8,175 nucleotides of DNA from contig WRNK01000047.1 in NCBI GenBank assembly GCA_009776675.1, forward strand, positions 1 through 8,175, read 5' to 3'. This DNA comes from Methanimicrococcus sp. (lineage in GTDB: Archaea > Halobacteriota > Methanosarcinia > Methanosarcinales > Methanosarcinaceae). Each line of letters opens with the position of its first letter. Position 1 is the first letter of the stretch. Below, in pieces: positions 1 to 6,951 of the stretch. The translations under genes and the position numbers were made by a program. The notes below the pieces were generated by a model. It made no database searches and had not been told where the DNA came from. It saw only the letters and a program-made list of their open reading frames with translations.

Positions 1-220
1 TCTCATCTGAAATTAAAACCAAATTCAGATTTCGATCTGTTTTTATAACCGTCATAAATGAAATCGGATTTGCCAAAGCAATGATCAGCAAAATCGCAAT
101 GATGCCTCGTGTGCCGATAAAAATGCGCCGCTTTTTGCCGGCAGCCTTTTTAAAAAAATAAGCAGATGCAATAACCACCGGGATCAGCAAAAGCAATACA
201 ATCGGCGTTTGAAAATACAT
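1..220 (-). CDS. Partial large membrane VWA protein, tandem paralogue of the 354-3005 gene (N-terminal 73 residues only)
   Basis: This is the 5' end of a gene that runs off the left edge. It starts with ATG at 220 and stays open for 73 codons, beginning MYFQTPIVLLLLIPVV. It aligns without gaps to the first 73 residues of the 354-3005 protein: 61 of 73 residues and about 190 of 220 bases match by hand count. It has the same layout: TM1 (about 4-23), a basic cytosolic loop (KKAAGKKRR), TM2 (about 33-55), then the first strand of a VWA domain ending in 'LVLISDE' at the edge. GGGG at 229-232 lies 8 nt before the ATG, the same spacing as in the other copy. It is probably a full-length paralogue of nearly 900 residues, but the window cannot show whether it is intact. 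It has its own TATA-like box upstream. Confidence 0.85.
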   Translation of the reverse strand, partial: MYFQTPIVLLLLIPVVIASAYFFKKAAGKKRRIFIGTRGIIAILLIIALANPISFMTVIKTDRNLNLVLISDE

Positions 221-234
221 TTAAATATCCCCTG
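221..234 (-). other. RBS plus fossil 3' end of the BatA-like gene in front of the second paralogue
   Basis: Read on the minus strand, the codons just before the ATG at 220 are GGG GAT ATT TAA. They spell Gly-Asp-Ile-stop, exactly how the BatA-like protein (3006-4910) ends just before the ATG of the first paralogue (GGA GAT ATT TAA). The GGGG also serves as a Shine-Dalgarno, 8 nt from the start, in both places. The simplest reading is that the tandem duplication carried the end of the upstream gene with it and that selection on the ribosome binding site preserved it. The match upstream fades within one or two codons. Confidence 0.6.
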
Positions 235-301
235 TTTTTTATAGATTTCCCCACTTTTTATTGATTCTCCACTTTTTATTGTTTAATTTTTTATTGTTTT
301 A

Positions 302-309
302 ATATATAA
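302..309 (-). promoter_or_regulatory. Candidate archaeal TATA box for the partial paralogue
   Basis: The minus strand reads CCTTATATATTAAAAC here, a good match to an archaeal TATA element. Transcription would begin about 25 nt downstream, near 280, leaving a leader of about 60 nt before the ATG at 220. That leader contains the repeated motif CAATAAAAAGTGG at 251-263 and 269-281, with a shorter CAATAAAAA at 288-296. There is no obvious purine-rich BRE. The call is motif-based only. Read-through from the large operon could also express this gene. Confidence 0.45.
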
Positions 310-318
310 GGATAATTG

Positions 319-332
319 AAAAAAAAGAAAAA
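319..332 (-). terminator. T-tract, candidate intrinsic terminator of the main operon
   Basis: On the minus strand a run of TTTTTCTTTTTTTT begins about 20 nt past the TAA stop of the large VWA gene. Archaeal RNA polymerase can terminate at U-rich tracts without a strong hairpin, and none is visible here. It sits between that stop and the next TATA-like box, which is where a terminator would be expected. Confidence 0.45.
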
Positions 333-353
333 TGACGTAAAGAAAATCCCTCT

Positions 354-3005
354 TTACTTTTCTTTTTTCACCTTCGATTTGACTTTAGAGAAAAAACGAC
401 CGGCATCTTTTTTCGCATCGGCAACCATATCATTTTGCCTTTGAGAGGCAGATCTGTCCGGCGGACGAGACGGTCTTTGCCCTTCCCGTTCCATGCGGTC
501 ATATTCTTCATGAAGGCGCCTTAAGTCTTTAATTTCCATAATGCGGCGGTAAATAATTTCGCCGAGGAAGATGAGAAGTGCAAACAACAAAAGATAAACA
601 TTGAAACTGATCGGCTCTCTTGTCTTATAAGTCACCTTATCGCCGTTATTTTTTATATAAAATGCTTTGGCGTCGCTGACAGAATAAATGTAGCCGCCTG
701 TTGATTCAATAAGAGAGCGAAGCTCCGAATTGACACCGATATCACGATACTCCACCGGATAATTTACTGTAATCGGATAGCCGGAGACATTGAAAGTTCC
801 TGTTTGATTGAAAACCAATTCTGCTGTATAAATATTTTCAGACTCCAGCGTTAAAATCAGCCGACTTCCGTTAAACATCAAATTCGGAACACTGCCATCA
901 TACATATAAACACGAAGCGTCACCGGAAGCCCGACATAAGTATCGGGGCAATCGATAACGATCCCGCTTTCCTTATTTGGATCACCGATGACCCAATTCA
1001 TTGTCGCCGACACCAATTTAGAACCCGGGGCTGCATAAAGTTCCGGCGCCCAATAATTGCTGCGACCGACACCATTATCTGTTGTCAAAGAAGCAACTCT
1101 GCCTAAACCATAACGCCAAACCGTCAAAACCGGAGAACCGTCAGATGCGATGACTAATTTATCCGAACCGGCTTTTGGCGTGACACTGTTATAACCGCTG
1201 ATACTTGTGTTGGTGATGTCAATCCCCTGAACAATAAAGTGTCTCGGATTGGAGATATATAAACTGGCTTTTGTGGTGTCATCGGGTTTATCGGACGAAC
1301 CGAGCAATTGAGAGAAATCCGGATTGAGGGGGCGGCCTTGAGGTGATTCAACATAAACGCCTTGTCCTCTGTATTCGCGTACTAATCTTTGAGCATAAAT
1401 ATTTCCATTCGAATCCCTGAATTGCTCCGGACGAATGGATGCGTGTGTGTAAATGTTCATGAAGACAATTGTTGACCCATATTTGTAAACGGAATTTTCC
1501 GCATCTAACAATTGAGCGTAAGTATTCTGAGCCACCAGATTGCCGTCTGAGAGGATAATAATTAAAGGCTGACCGGATCTGTTTTCCATTAATTCAACGG
1601 CTTTTTCAAATGTGTCCTTTAAGTCTGTTCGGCCATCGCCGGTCTGTAACTTGTCGATTTCATCTTTCAGCTTCTCGGCTTCTCTGGGATTGCCGACATA
1701 AAAGAACTCGCCGGAAACTTCACGAGCCGAGTCCCCGATCGTTAAATAGGTCATATTGGCTTGATGGAAGTAATCCGATTCAATGATGTTAATTGCTGTG
1801 GCTTTAATATTAGAGACAATCGGCTCCCTGTTGTCCCCAAAAGCACTTGTGCTGTCAGAAACGTCGATGAACAAATAAACATCTTGTATGCCTTCCCAAT
1901 CCGACGGAATGGAAACGACCGGAAGCAGTTTTTCAAAGGATGTGTTGAGATAGCTGTTTCCTTCAGGGTAGCCGTAGGAACTTGAGCCGCCGACGACAAC
2001 CAAGCCGCCGCCATTTGAGACATAAGTCTTTAAAGAATCGACTTGTGATTCTGAAAGATTTCCGATAAAAACGTTATCCATTACAACTGTTTTGGTGTTG
2101 GAAAGCGCCTGATTCAAGTTGCTGAATTCCGATAAGCTTGTGACAACAGTGACGTTGTACATTGTTCCTAAAATTTGCATTAAGGAGGAATCGCGCTCAG
2201 ACGTCACAACAATGACATTGGGCTTTTCAATCACATAAACGGATTTTGTGAATCTGTTATTAATCGGATCTGTATCCGCAGAGGATGTTATTGTAACAGT
2301 GAGATTGTGGGCGCCAAGAGATGAAAATTTTGTTGTGAAAGGGGTCGTTTTTTCAGAAGTATTCATCGTTTCTGTTCCTCTTTGAACGATTTGACCGTCG
2401 ATGGCGACTTCAAAACTATATGTCACTGTTGCGTTTCCGGCTTGTCGAACCGTTATACCGAATTCTTGGTCATTTCCGATAATCACTGATTTATCGCCGA
2501 TAATTTCAACACTCAAATCATTTCTTGTCAGTGCCGGAACGACGGCTGACACGGTTGTGTTGGTTTGGAGAGCAAAATCAATGGCTTCTTTTAAAGTGGC
2601 GCCGTAGTTACTGTTTCCGTCCGTCACCAAAAGAATTTGATTGCGCCCGTCTGCATATTGTATAATTTTTTCGCCGATAGCGGTATAATTGCCCCTTAAA
2701 ATATCATATTTGACTTGGAATCTTTCTGAAAAAAATTCATACAAATCGGAGCCTGCGCCGGATGAAAAATATCTCATGCTGTCGGTCTCATCCGAAATTA
2801 AGATCAAATTCGGATTTGTATCTGTCTTTGTTACCGTCATAAACGAAATCGGATTTGCCAAAGCGATGATCAGCAAAATCGCAATAATGCCTCGTGTGCC
2901 GATAAGAAGGCGCTGTTTTTTGCCGACAGCTTTTTTAAAAAAATAAACAGCTGCGATAACTGCCGGAATGAGCAAAAGTAATACAAGTGGTGTTTGGAAA
3001 TACAT
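354..3005 (-). CDS. Large membrane protein with two VWA domains and a non-catalytic GATase1-like fold
   Basis: This 883-residue protein starts with ATG directly after the TAA of the upstream gene, with GGGGAG (3014-3019) as RBS 8 nt away. Layout: TM1 (4-23), basic cytosolic loop, TM2 (33-55), VWA1 (about 65-160, MIDAS D72-x-T74-x-S76, T108, D129), an Ig/CARDB-like region (165-258), the first half of a GATase1-like fold (262-370), VWA2 (374-557, D381-x-S383-x-S385, T460, D487), the rest of the GATase-like region (563-675), a beta-rich region (680-750), TM3 (801-819) and a charged, Lys/Arg-rich cytosolic tail (820-883). Fourteen N-x-S/T sequons lie only between TM2 and TM3, supporting an outward-facing body. 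The only cysteine seen is C686, so amidotransferase catalysis is unlikely. It probably acts as an extracellular binding or assembly scaffold with MoxR and DUF58; the ligand is unknown. A second copy follows at 1-220. Confidence 0.88.
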   Translation of the reverse strand: MYFQTPLVLLLLIPAVIAAVYFFKKAVGKKQRLLIGTRGIIAILLIIALANPISFMTVTKTDTNPNLILISDETDSMRYFSSGAGSDLYEFFSERFQVKYDILRGNYTAIGEKIIQYADGRNQILLVTDGNSNYGATLKEAIDFALQTNTTVSAVVPALTRNDLSVEIIGDKSVIIGNDQEFGITVRQAGNATVTYSFEVAIDGQIVQRGTETMNTSEKTTPFTTKFSSLGAHNLTVTITSSADTDPINNRFTKSVYVIEKPNVIVVTSERDSSLMQILGTMYNVTVVTSLSEFSNLNQALSNTKTVVMDNVFIGNLSESQVDSLKTYVSNGGGLVVVGGSSSYGYPEGNSYLNTSFEKLLPVVSIPSDWEGIQDVYLFIDVSDSTSAFGDNREPIVSNIKATAINIIESDYFHQANMTYLTIGDSAREVSGEFFYVGNPREAEKLKDEIDKLQTGDGRTDLKDTFEKAVELMENRSGQPLIIILSDGNLVAQNTYAQLLDAENSVYKYGSTIVFMNIYTHASIRPEQFRDSNGNIYAQRLVREYRGQGVYVESPQGRPLNPDFSQLLGSSDKPDDTTKASLYISNPRHFIVQGIDITNTSISGYNSVTPKAGSDKLVIASDGSPVLTVWRYGLGRVASLTTDNGVGRSNYWAPELYAAPGSKLVSATMNWVIGDPNKESGIVIDCPDTYVGLPVTLRVYMYDGSVPNLMFNGSRLILTLESENIYTAELVFNQTGTFNVSGYPITVNYPVEYRDIGVNSELRSLIESTGGYIYSVSDAKAFYIKNNGDKVTYKTREPISFNVYLLLFALLIFLGEIIYRRIMEIKDLRRLHEEYDRMEREGQRPSRPPDRSASQRQNDMVADAKKDAGRFFSKVKSKVKKEK

Positions 3006-3019
3006 TTAAATATCTCCCC
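2786..3019. repeat. Direct repeat, partner of 1-234 (tandem gene duplication)
   Basis: This segment, the start of the large VWA gene plus the last codons of the gene before it, matches 1-234 at about 86 percent over the 220 coding bases, without gaps. The two copies lie in the same orientation about 2.79 kb apart, the length of one large gene plus its spacer. This is the visible part of a tandem gene duplication; the rest of the second copy lies left of the window. Confidence 0.85.
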
Positions 3020-4910
3020 GTTTTCGAAGCAAATAGAGTTCCACCACCATGAAAATGACTGCCAGGCAGGCAAATATAAAGAAGATATTTTTTTGAATTT
3101 CATAAAGAGTCGGCAGTTCATTGGCGTTACCGGATGAGTCAATGCCTTCAAGGCGCGGCAAAAGCGTGTTGGACTCTTTATCATTGTACATATTCACGGC
3201 AATTTTCTTTTGCCCGACGGTATAAATGCCGGCGGTCTCAAAAAGGACTCTGTTTGTTTTAGTTCTGCCTTCCGGGGTTATAATTTCTGTTTCTTCCGGC
3301 AAAATCATCATTGAACCGGCTTTAACATTGTATTCCGAAATGTCGCCAATGCCTGCGAAATAATTTGTCAGCCGAATCCAAAAGACCGGAAACTCAGGAA
3401 AACCGGCAAAATTGTTCCAGGCATCATCACCGGCATGATCATTAAATCCGATATAAAAGACCATTCCTGAACTGTACGGACCATAAGCAATAACCGGCGA
3501 TCTGTCCCTTGCAAGAGCCGGATAAGAAGAACTTTGTGTATCTCGAGGCTCGGCAAGCAAATAAGTGCGCATATAGATGTCTTCCATATTCAAACCGTCA
3601 ACGATGTCACTTCCGACGACATAAACTTGTGTCCCGATCTGCGACGTTACCATATCGGTCACCCTAACGGGCAGCATTTTAGACAAATCCAGTGTTTGAT
3701 TTTGACCTGTTAAATATTCGCCGGCAACAAAAACAACATTGCCACCGCCGGATGCATAATTATTCAAAGCACTGATTTCTTCAGTTCTCAGGGTACGCTT
3801 GCCCATATTGACGACAACAAAACTGTACTCCGATGAAATGGATGGCGGGACATTTTCGGCAACGTCAAGCGACAATTCAGGAATGAGAGATAAAGCAATT
3901 TGAGACGGCAAGTCTCTAGAGCCGGCATCATGAATATAAAGCGCCCGTGCAGACCTTATTTCTGGAATCGAGACGTAAGCCGCATCATCTCCGGGTAAAG
4001 CATCATTGACATTGAGCTTGATTTCTGTCGTTCCGCGGGGAACATTTTGGAAAACATAACTGCCCACATTATTTGCGGGAACGGTGATTGTTATCGGAGA
4101 ATAGGTGTTTTTTGAACCGTTTGAGAGTGTTGTTGTTACGGAAACGGATACCGTTTTTGGACTGGAGTCATAGTTTCGAACCATGTATCGATAATTGTAG
4201 CCGCCGCCTGATTTTTCCAAATATCCGCCGACGATTGCCAAATTGTTTTCTGTGGGTGTTCCATAAGCGATGTATTGGATATTTAAGCCGCTTCCAAGCA
4301 GGTTTTTTGCCTCCAGCGGATTAAGCCCTTCCCAAGAAGTAAAGTCGGAAAAGACATAAATTGAGCCGCCTTTGGCCGAAAGGACATTTGCAGCAGCTGC
4401 AATGGAAGAGCCAAGGTCAGCTGTTGTGGATTTTGGTGTCAAACTTCTAATGACACTGGTCGCCTCTGACGCACTGACATTTTCAGCAACGACTATCGGA
4501 ACAGACCCTGCCAAAATCACAGTATTGACGCGGCTGAGATATTTTGGCGCATCGTTTTTGGCTTGGTCAAACCGACCACTGGTTTGCATACTTCCGGAAG
4601 CGTCGATGATGATGACCGTATGTTCATCACTGTATGTATCATAAGAGGTGATAAAGGGACCCGCAGCTGCCACCGCCAACAAAATCAATACCAGCAATTG
4701 TGCAATAAAAAGCGGGTCTTTAACGATTTTTGTAATAGATGAATAAATTTTTTCACGGGATTCTTCGGTTTTGATTAAAAACATCACGGACGGGATATCC
4801 ACTTTAAACGGCTTTGGCAAAAGCATGTAAAGAATAATTAAAGGAATTATGGAAAGCAAGCCAAGCAAAGCCAGAGGATAAATAAACGGAAGGGAATCAA
4901 AAAGTGCCAT
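3006..4910 (-). CDS. BatA-like membrane VWA protein with GATase1-like domain
   Basis: From the ATG at 4910 this encodes 634 residues. A TTG at 4928 would add six, but GGGGTG (4917-4922) sits 6 nt before the ATG and the protein then begins MALFDSLPF, typical of BatA N-terminal domains. TM1 (10-30) and TM2 (67-87) flank a basic cytosolic loop containing LPKPFKVDIPS. The VWA domain (about 95-220) has a complete MIDAS: D103-A-S105-G-S107, T162/T163 and D189. An Ig/CARDB-like segment (228-312) and a GATase1-like segment (320-520, with YASGGGNVVFVAGE) follow, then TM3 (609-627) and a short RKRGDI tail. The only cysteine is in TM3, so the GATase-like part is not catalytic. Its ATG lies one nucleotide past the DUF58 stop, suggesting translational coupling; its own stop abuts the next ATG. 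It is likely the membrane VWA partner of the MoxR/DUF58 pair. Confidence 0.88.
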   Translation of the reverse strand: MALFDSLPFIYPLALLGLLSIIPLIILYMLLPKPFKVDIPSVMFLIKTEESREKIYSSITKIVKDPLFIAQLLVLILLAVAAAGPFITSYDTYSDEHTVIIIDASGSMQTSGRFDQAKNDAPKYLSRVNTVILAGSVPIVVAENVSASEATSVIRSLTPKSTTADLGSSIAAAANVLSAKGGSIYVFSDFTSWEGLNPLEAKNLLGSGLNIQYIAYGTPTENNLAIVGGYLEKSGGGYNYRYMVRNYDSSPKTVSVSVTTTLSNGSKNTYSPITITVPANNVGSYVFQNVPRGTTEIKLNVNDALPGDDAAYVSIPEIRSARALYIHDAGSRDLPSQIALSLIPELSLDVAENVPPSISSEYSFVVVNMGKRTLRTEEISALNNYASGGGNVVFVAGEYLTGQNQTLDLSKMLPVRVTDMVTSQIGTQVYVVGSDIVDGLNMEDIYMRTYLLAEPRDTQSSSYPALARDRSPVIAYGPYSSGMVFYIGFNDHAGDDAWNNFAGFPEFPVFWIRLTNYFAGIGDISEYNVKAGSMMILPEETEIITPEGRTKTNRVLFETAGIYTVGQKKIAVNMYNDKESNTLLPRLEGIDSSGNANELPTLYEIQKNIFFIFACLAVIFMVVELYLLRKRGDI

Positions 4911-4911
4911 G

Positions 4912-5790
4912 TCACGCACCCCTGTCAATTAATTTTAAAAAGGAATCAAATACTGGCGTATCTGTCGTAAACGAATAGAATTGTGAGCCGGTTTTTTTGC
5001 AGATGTGATCAATCGCTGAGATATGATTTTCAAGCTCTTTGAAATAATTTTTGCGAAACGTATCCCCCAGATATGTCTTCATTTCAGAGCCGGTTTCCAT
5101 ATCATAAAACCTTGAATCGCCTCGGATCGGCAAATTTCGCTCAAACGGATCCAAGATTTGGATGAGAACCAAATCATTGCTCGAAAGCCTTAATACAGAG
5201 GATTTGATATGTTCAATGTCTTCCATAAAATCAGAAATAATAACAACAAGAGAGCGGGATTTAATCAATTTCTCATATTTGTGGGAGCAAGCATCAAGGT
5301 CGGTTGTTCCCGATAATTCTCGATTTGCCAAGCGGTCTGTTAATGAAAGCAAATGTTTTGTACCCCGCTTTGGCGCATTGATGTCTATGACGTCATTAAA
5401 TGTTGAAATCGCATATTTGTCATTTTTTCGAGAAACGGTGTAAGCCACGCCGAGTGCCAGCATGGCAGCATATTCGTATTTTGTCATGCCTTTGTCGGGA
5501 TAATCCATGCTTTTGCTGGCGTCAAGTAATATGTGTGCTGTGAGTGTTTTTTCTTCTTCAAATTGGCGCACATAGAGTTTTTCGGTTCTGGAATAGGCTT
5601 TCCAGTCAATATCTTTCATTTCATCGCCGCGATTATATTCACGATATCCGACCGTATCGATGCCTTTTCCAACGCGTGTGGAGGGTCGATTTCCGGCATA
5701 AACGGTTGACACCCGTTTTTTAATGGCCATGTTGTAGCGATCGAGCTGCCGAAGAAACTCAAGATCCAACTGATGTTTGCTTTCTGTCAT
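4912..5790 (-). CDS. DUF58-family protein with VWA-like fold
   Basis: This is a cytosolic 292-residue protein without membrane segments, unlike longer DUF58 proteins that carry N-terminal TM helices. The DUF58 signature is clear at residues 50-68, REYNRGDEMKDIDWKAYSR, followed by LYVRQFEEEK. The VWA-like domain starts at about 85 with a complete MIDAS: D90-A-S92-K-S94, T162/T163 in GTTD, and D187 in ISDFMED. DUF58 proteins are regularly encoded next to MoxR ATPases and are thought to be their partners. I chose the ATG at 5790; the frame also opens with TTG at 5799, immediately after an in-frame stop. Neither start has a convincing Shine-Dalgarno, so this is the weakest initiation signal in the operon. 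The TGA stop is one nucleotide from the next gene's ATG. Confidence 0.9.
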   Translation of the reverse strand: MTESKHQLDLEFLRQLDRYNMAIKKRVSTVYAGNRPSTRVGKGIDTVGYREYNRGDEMKDIDWKAYSRTEKLYVRQFEEEKTLTAHILLDASKSMDYPDKGMTKYEYAAMLALGVAYTVSRKNDKYAISTFNDVIDINAPKRGTKHLLSLTDRLANRELSGTTDLDACSHKYEKLIKSRSLVVIISDFMEDIEHIKSSVLRLSSNDLVLIQILDPFERNLPIRGDSRFYDMETGSEMKTYLGDTFRKNYFKELENHISAIDHICKKTGSQFYSFTTDTPVFDSFLKLIDRGA

Positions 5791-5841
5791 AATTTTCAAC
5801 TAAACAACAAGATTATTTCTCAGTCCAATGCATCAATTTTC

Positions 5842-5859
5842 TTTATTCATTTTATTCAT
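5842..5859. repeat. Short 9-bp tandem repeat in the MoxR-DUF58 spacer
   Basis: TTTATTCAT occurs twice in a row, followed by TTATTTTT, in the 76-bp spacer between the MoxR stop and the DUF58 ATG. On the coding strand this is ATGAATAAA twice. No TATA box or T-tract is evident in the spacer, so co-transcription across it is likely. It looks like simple AT-rich slippage sequence. Confidence 0.5.
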
Positions 5860-5866
5860 TTATTTT

Positions 5867-6832
5867 TCAGTTCATTGTCTCAATCAATTCTTTAATGACG
5901 TCATCGGGAGACACGCCGTTTCTTTCGGATTCAAAGCTGAGAATGATTCTGTGTCTTAAAACGGGATATGTCATTGTTTGGATGTCTTCTTCTGAAACGA
6001 AATTGCGTCCATGAATTAATGCGCGGGCTTTTGCTGCCAAAATTAAGGCAATGGAGGCACGCGGGGAGGCGCCGTATTCAATAGCACCGCCTTCTCTTGT
6101 TTTCATAACCAAGCGGATGGCTTTTTGTTTCAAATCATCGGAAATCGGGACATCGCGCGTGAGTCTTTGAAGATTCACGAGGGTCTCTTTTGTAATTCCG
6201 CGTTCGGTTTTTGGAACATCTTGAGCCGTGTAGCGGTTTACGATTTCAACCTCTTGATCATAATCGGGATAGGTGACAAGAATTTTTAAGAGGAAACGGT
6301 CAAGCTGGGCTTCGGGAAGCGGATAAGTTCCTTCCTGCTCAATTGGATTTTGTGTCGCCAATACGAAAAACGGCTTATCTAAAACATGAGTTGTTCCGGC
6401 AACAGTGACTTGTTTTTCCTGCATGGCTTCTAAAAGAGCGGATTGTGTTTTGGGGGAAGCACGGTTAATTTCATCTGCCAAAATAATATTTGCAAAAACG
6501 GGACCGCGCTCGAAACGAAATGTTTTGTTTCCGTCATGTTCTTCAACGATTGTGGTTCCGGTAATATCTGCCGGCATTAAGTCCGGTGTACATTGAATGC
6601 GGTTAAAAGACAAATCAATCACTTTGGAAATGGTTGAAATGGTCAATGTTTTTCCAAGACCGGGATTACTTTCTAAAAGCGCGTGACCGTTGCATAAAAT
6701 CGCAATCATGACTTGTTCAATTGTCTGGGTTTGGCCGACAATGACTTTTCCAATCTCCTCAAACAATGTTGAAAAGATGTTTTGAGCATTTTCATATGTC
6801 TTTGAGATCGTTTCTTGATTATTTTCCGACAT
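5867..6832 (-). CDS. MoxR-family AAA+ ATPase
   Basis: This is a cytosolic AAA+ ATPase of 321 residues, the usual MoxR length. In order: P-loop LLESNPGLGKT (52-62, K61-T62), Walker B IILADEINRAS (D120-E121), sensor 1 ATQNP (N162), the arginine-finger region EAQLDRF (R179), sensor 2 GASPRAS (R258), and the MoxR C-terminal signature VLRHRI (291-296). The first glycine of the P-loop (GxxxxGKT) is serine at residue 55; all other catalytic residues are present. MoxR proteins form hexameric rings and, with VWA partners, act in chaperone-like maturation or metal insertion. The ATG at 6832 follows AGAGGA (6842-6847) by 9 nt. It is followed by DUF58 and two membrane VWA proteins, the expected partners. 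The substrate is not evident. Confidence 0.95.
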   Translation of the reverse strand: MSENNQETISKTYENAQNIFSTLFEEIGKVIVGQTQTIEQVMIAILCNGHALLESNPGLGKTLTISTISKVIDLSFNRIQCTPDLMPADITGTTIVEEHDGNKTFRFERGPVFANIILADEINRASPKTQSALLEAMQEKQVTVAGTTHVLDKPFFVLATQNPIEQEGTYPLPEAQLDRFLLKILVTYPDYDQEVEIVNRYTAQDVPKTERGITKETLVNLQRLTRDVPISDDLKQKAIRLVMKTREGGAIEYGASPRASIALILAAKARALIHGRNFVSEEDIQTMTYPVLRHRIILSFESERNGVSPDDVIKELIETMN

Positions 6833-6876
6833 GATATTTTTTCCTCTAATTGCTTTTAATGAATGATTGAATGAAT

Positions 6877-6925
6877 GAAATTTTACGTTAAGTTGAGAAA
6901 TTTTATGTTAAGTTGAGAAATTTTA
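6877..6925. repeat. 20-bp direct repeat (two full copies and a partial third) upstream of MoxR
   Basis: GAAATTTTACGTTAAGTTGA (6877-6896) is followed at once by GAAATTTTATGTTAAGTTGA (6897-6916), one base different, and then by the first nine bases again (6917-6925). The array lies in the 119-bp spacer between the three-TM gene and MoxR. A related 13-mer, GAGAAATTTTATG, recurs in the operon leader at 7884-7896. No strong TATA box is seen in this spacer. It could be an operator, an mRNA-processing site or simple slippage sequence. Confidence 0.6.
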
Positions 6926-6951
6926 ATGAATTGAATGACAAATAAATTGAA

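Noticed and set aside
2870..3184. 104-codon minus-strand frame spanning the junction of the two VWA genes
   Set aside because: It overlaps both real genes out of frame and has no recognisable features.
4372..4644. Plus-strand open frame opposite the BatA-like gene
   Set aside because: It is a shadow of the MIDAS-bearing VWA coding frame on the other strand.
4911..4928. TTG start for the BatA-like protein
   Set aside because: The ATG at 4910 has a well-placed GGGGTG and gives the usual family N-terminus; the TTG extension would overlap that RBS and the end of DUF58.
5791..5799. TTG start for the DUF58 protein
   Set aside because: It adds only three residues directly after an in-frame stop and has no Shine-Dalgarno; the ATG at 5790 is simpler, though neither start is strong.
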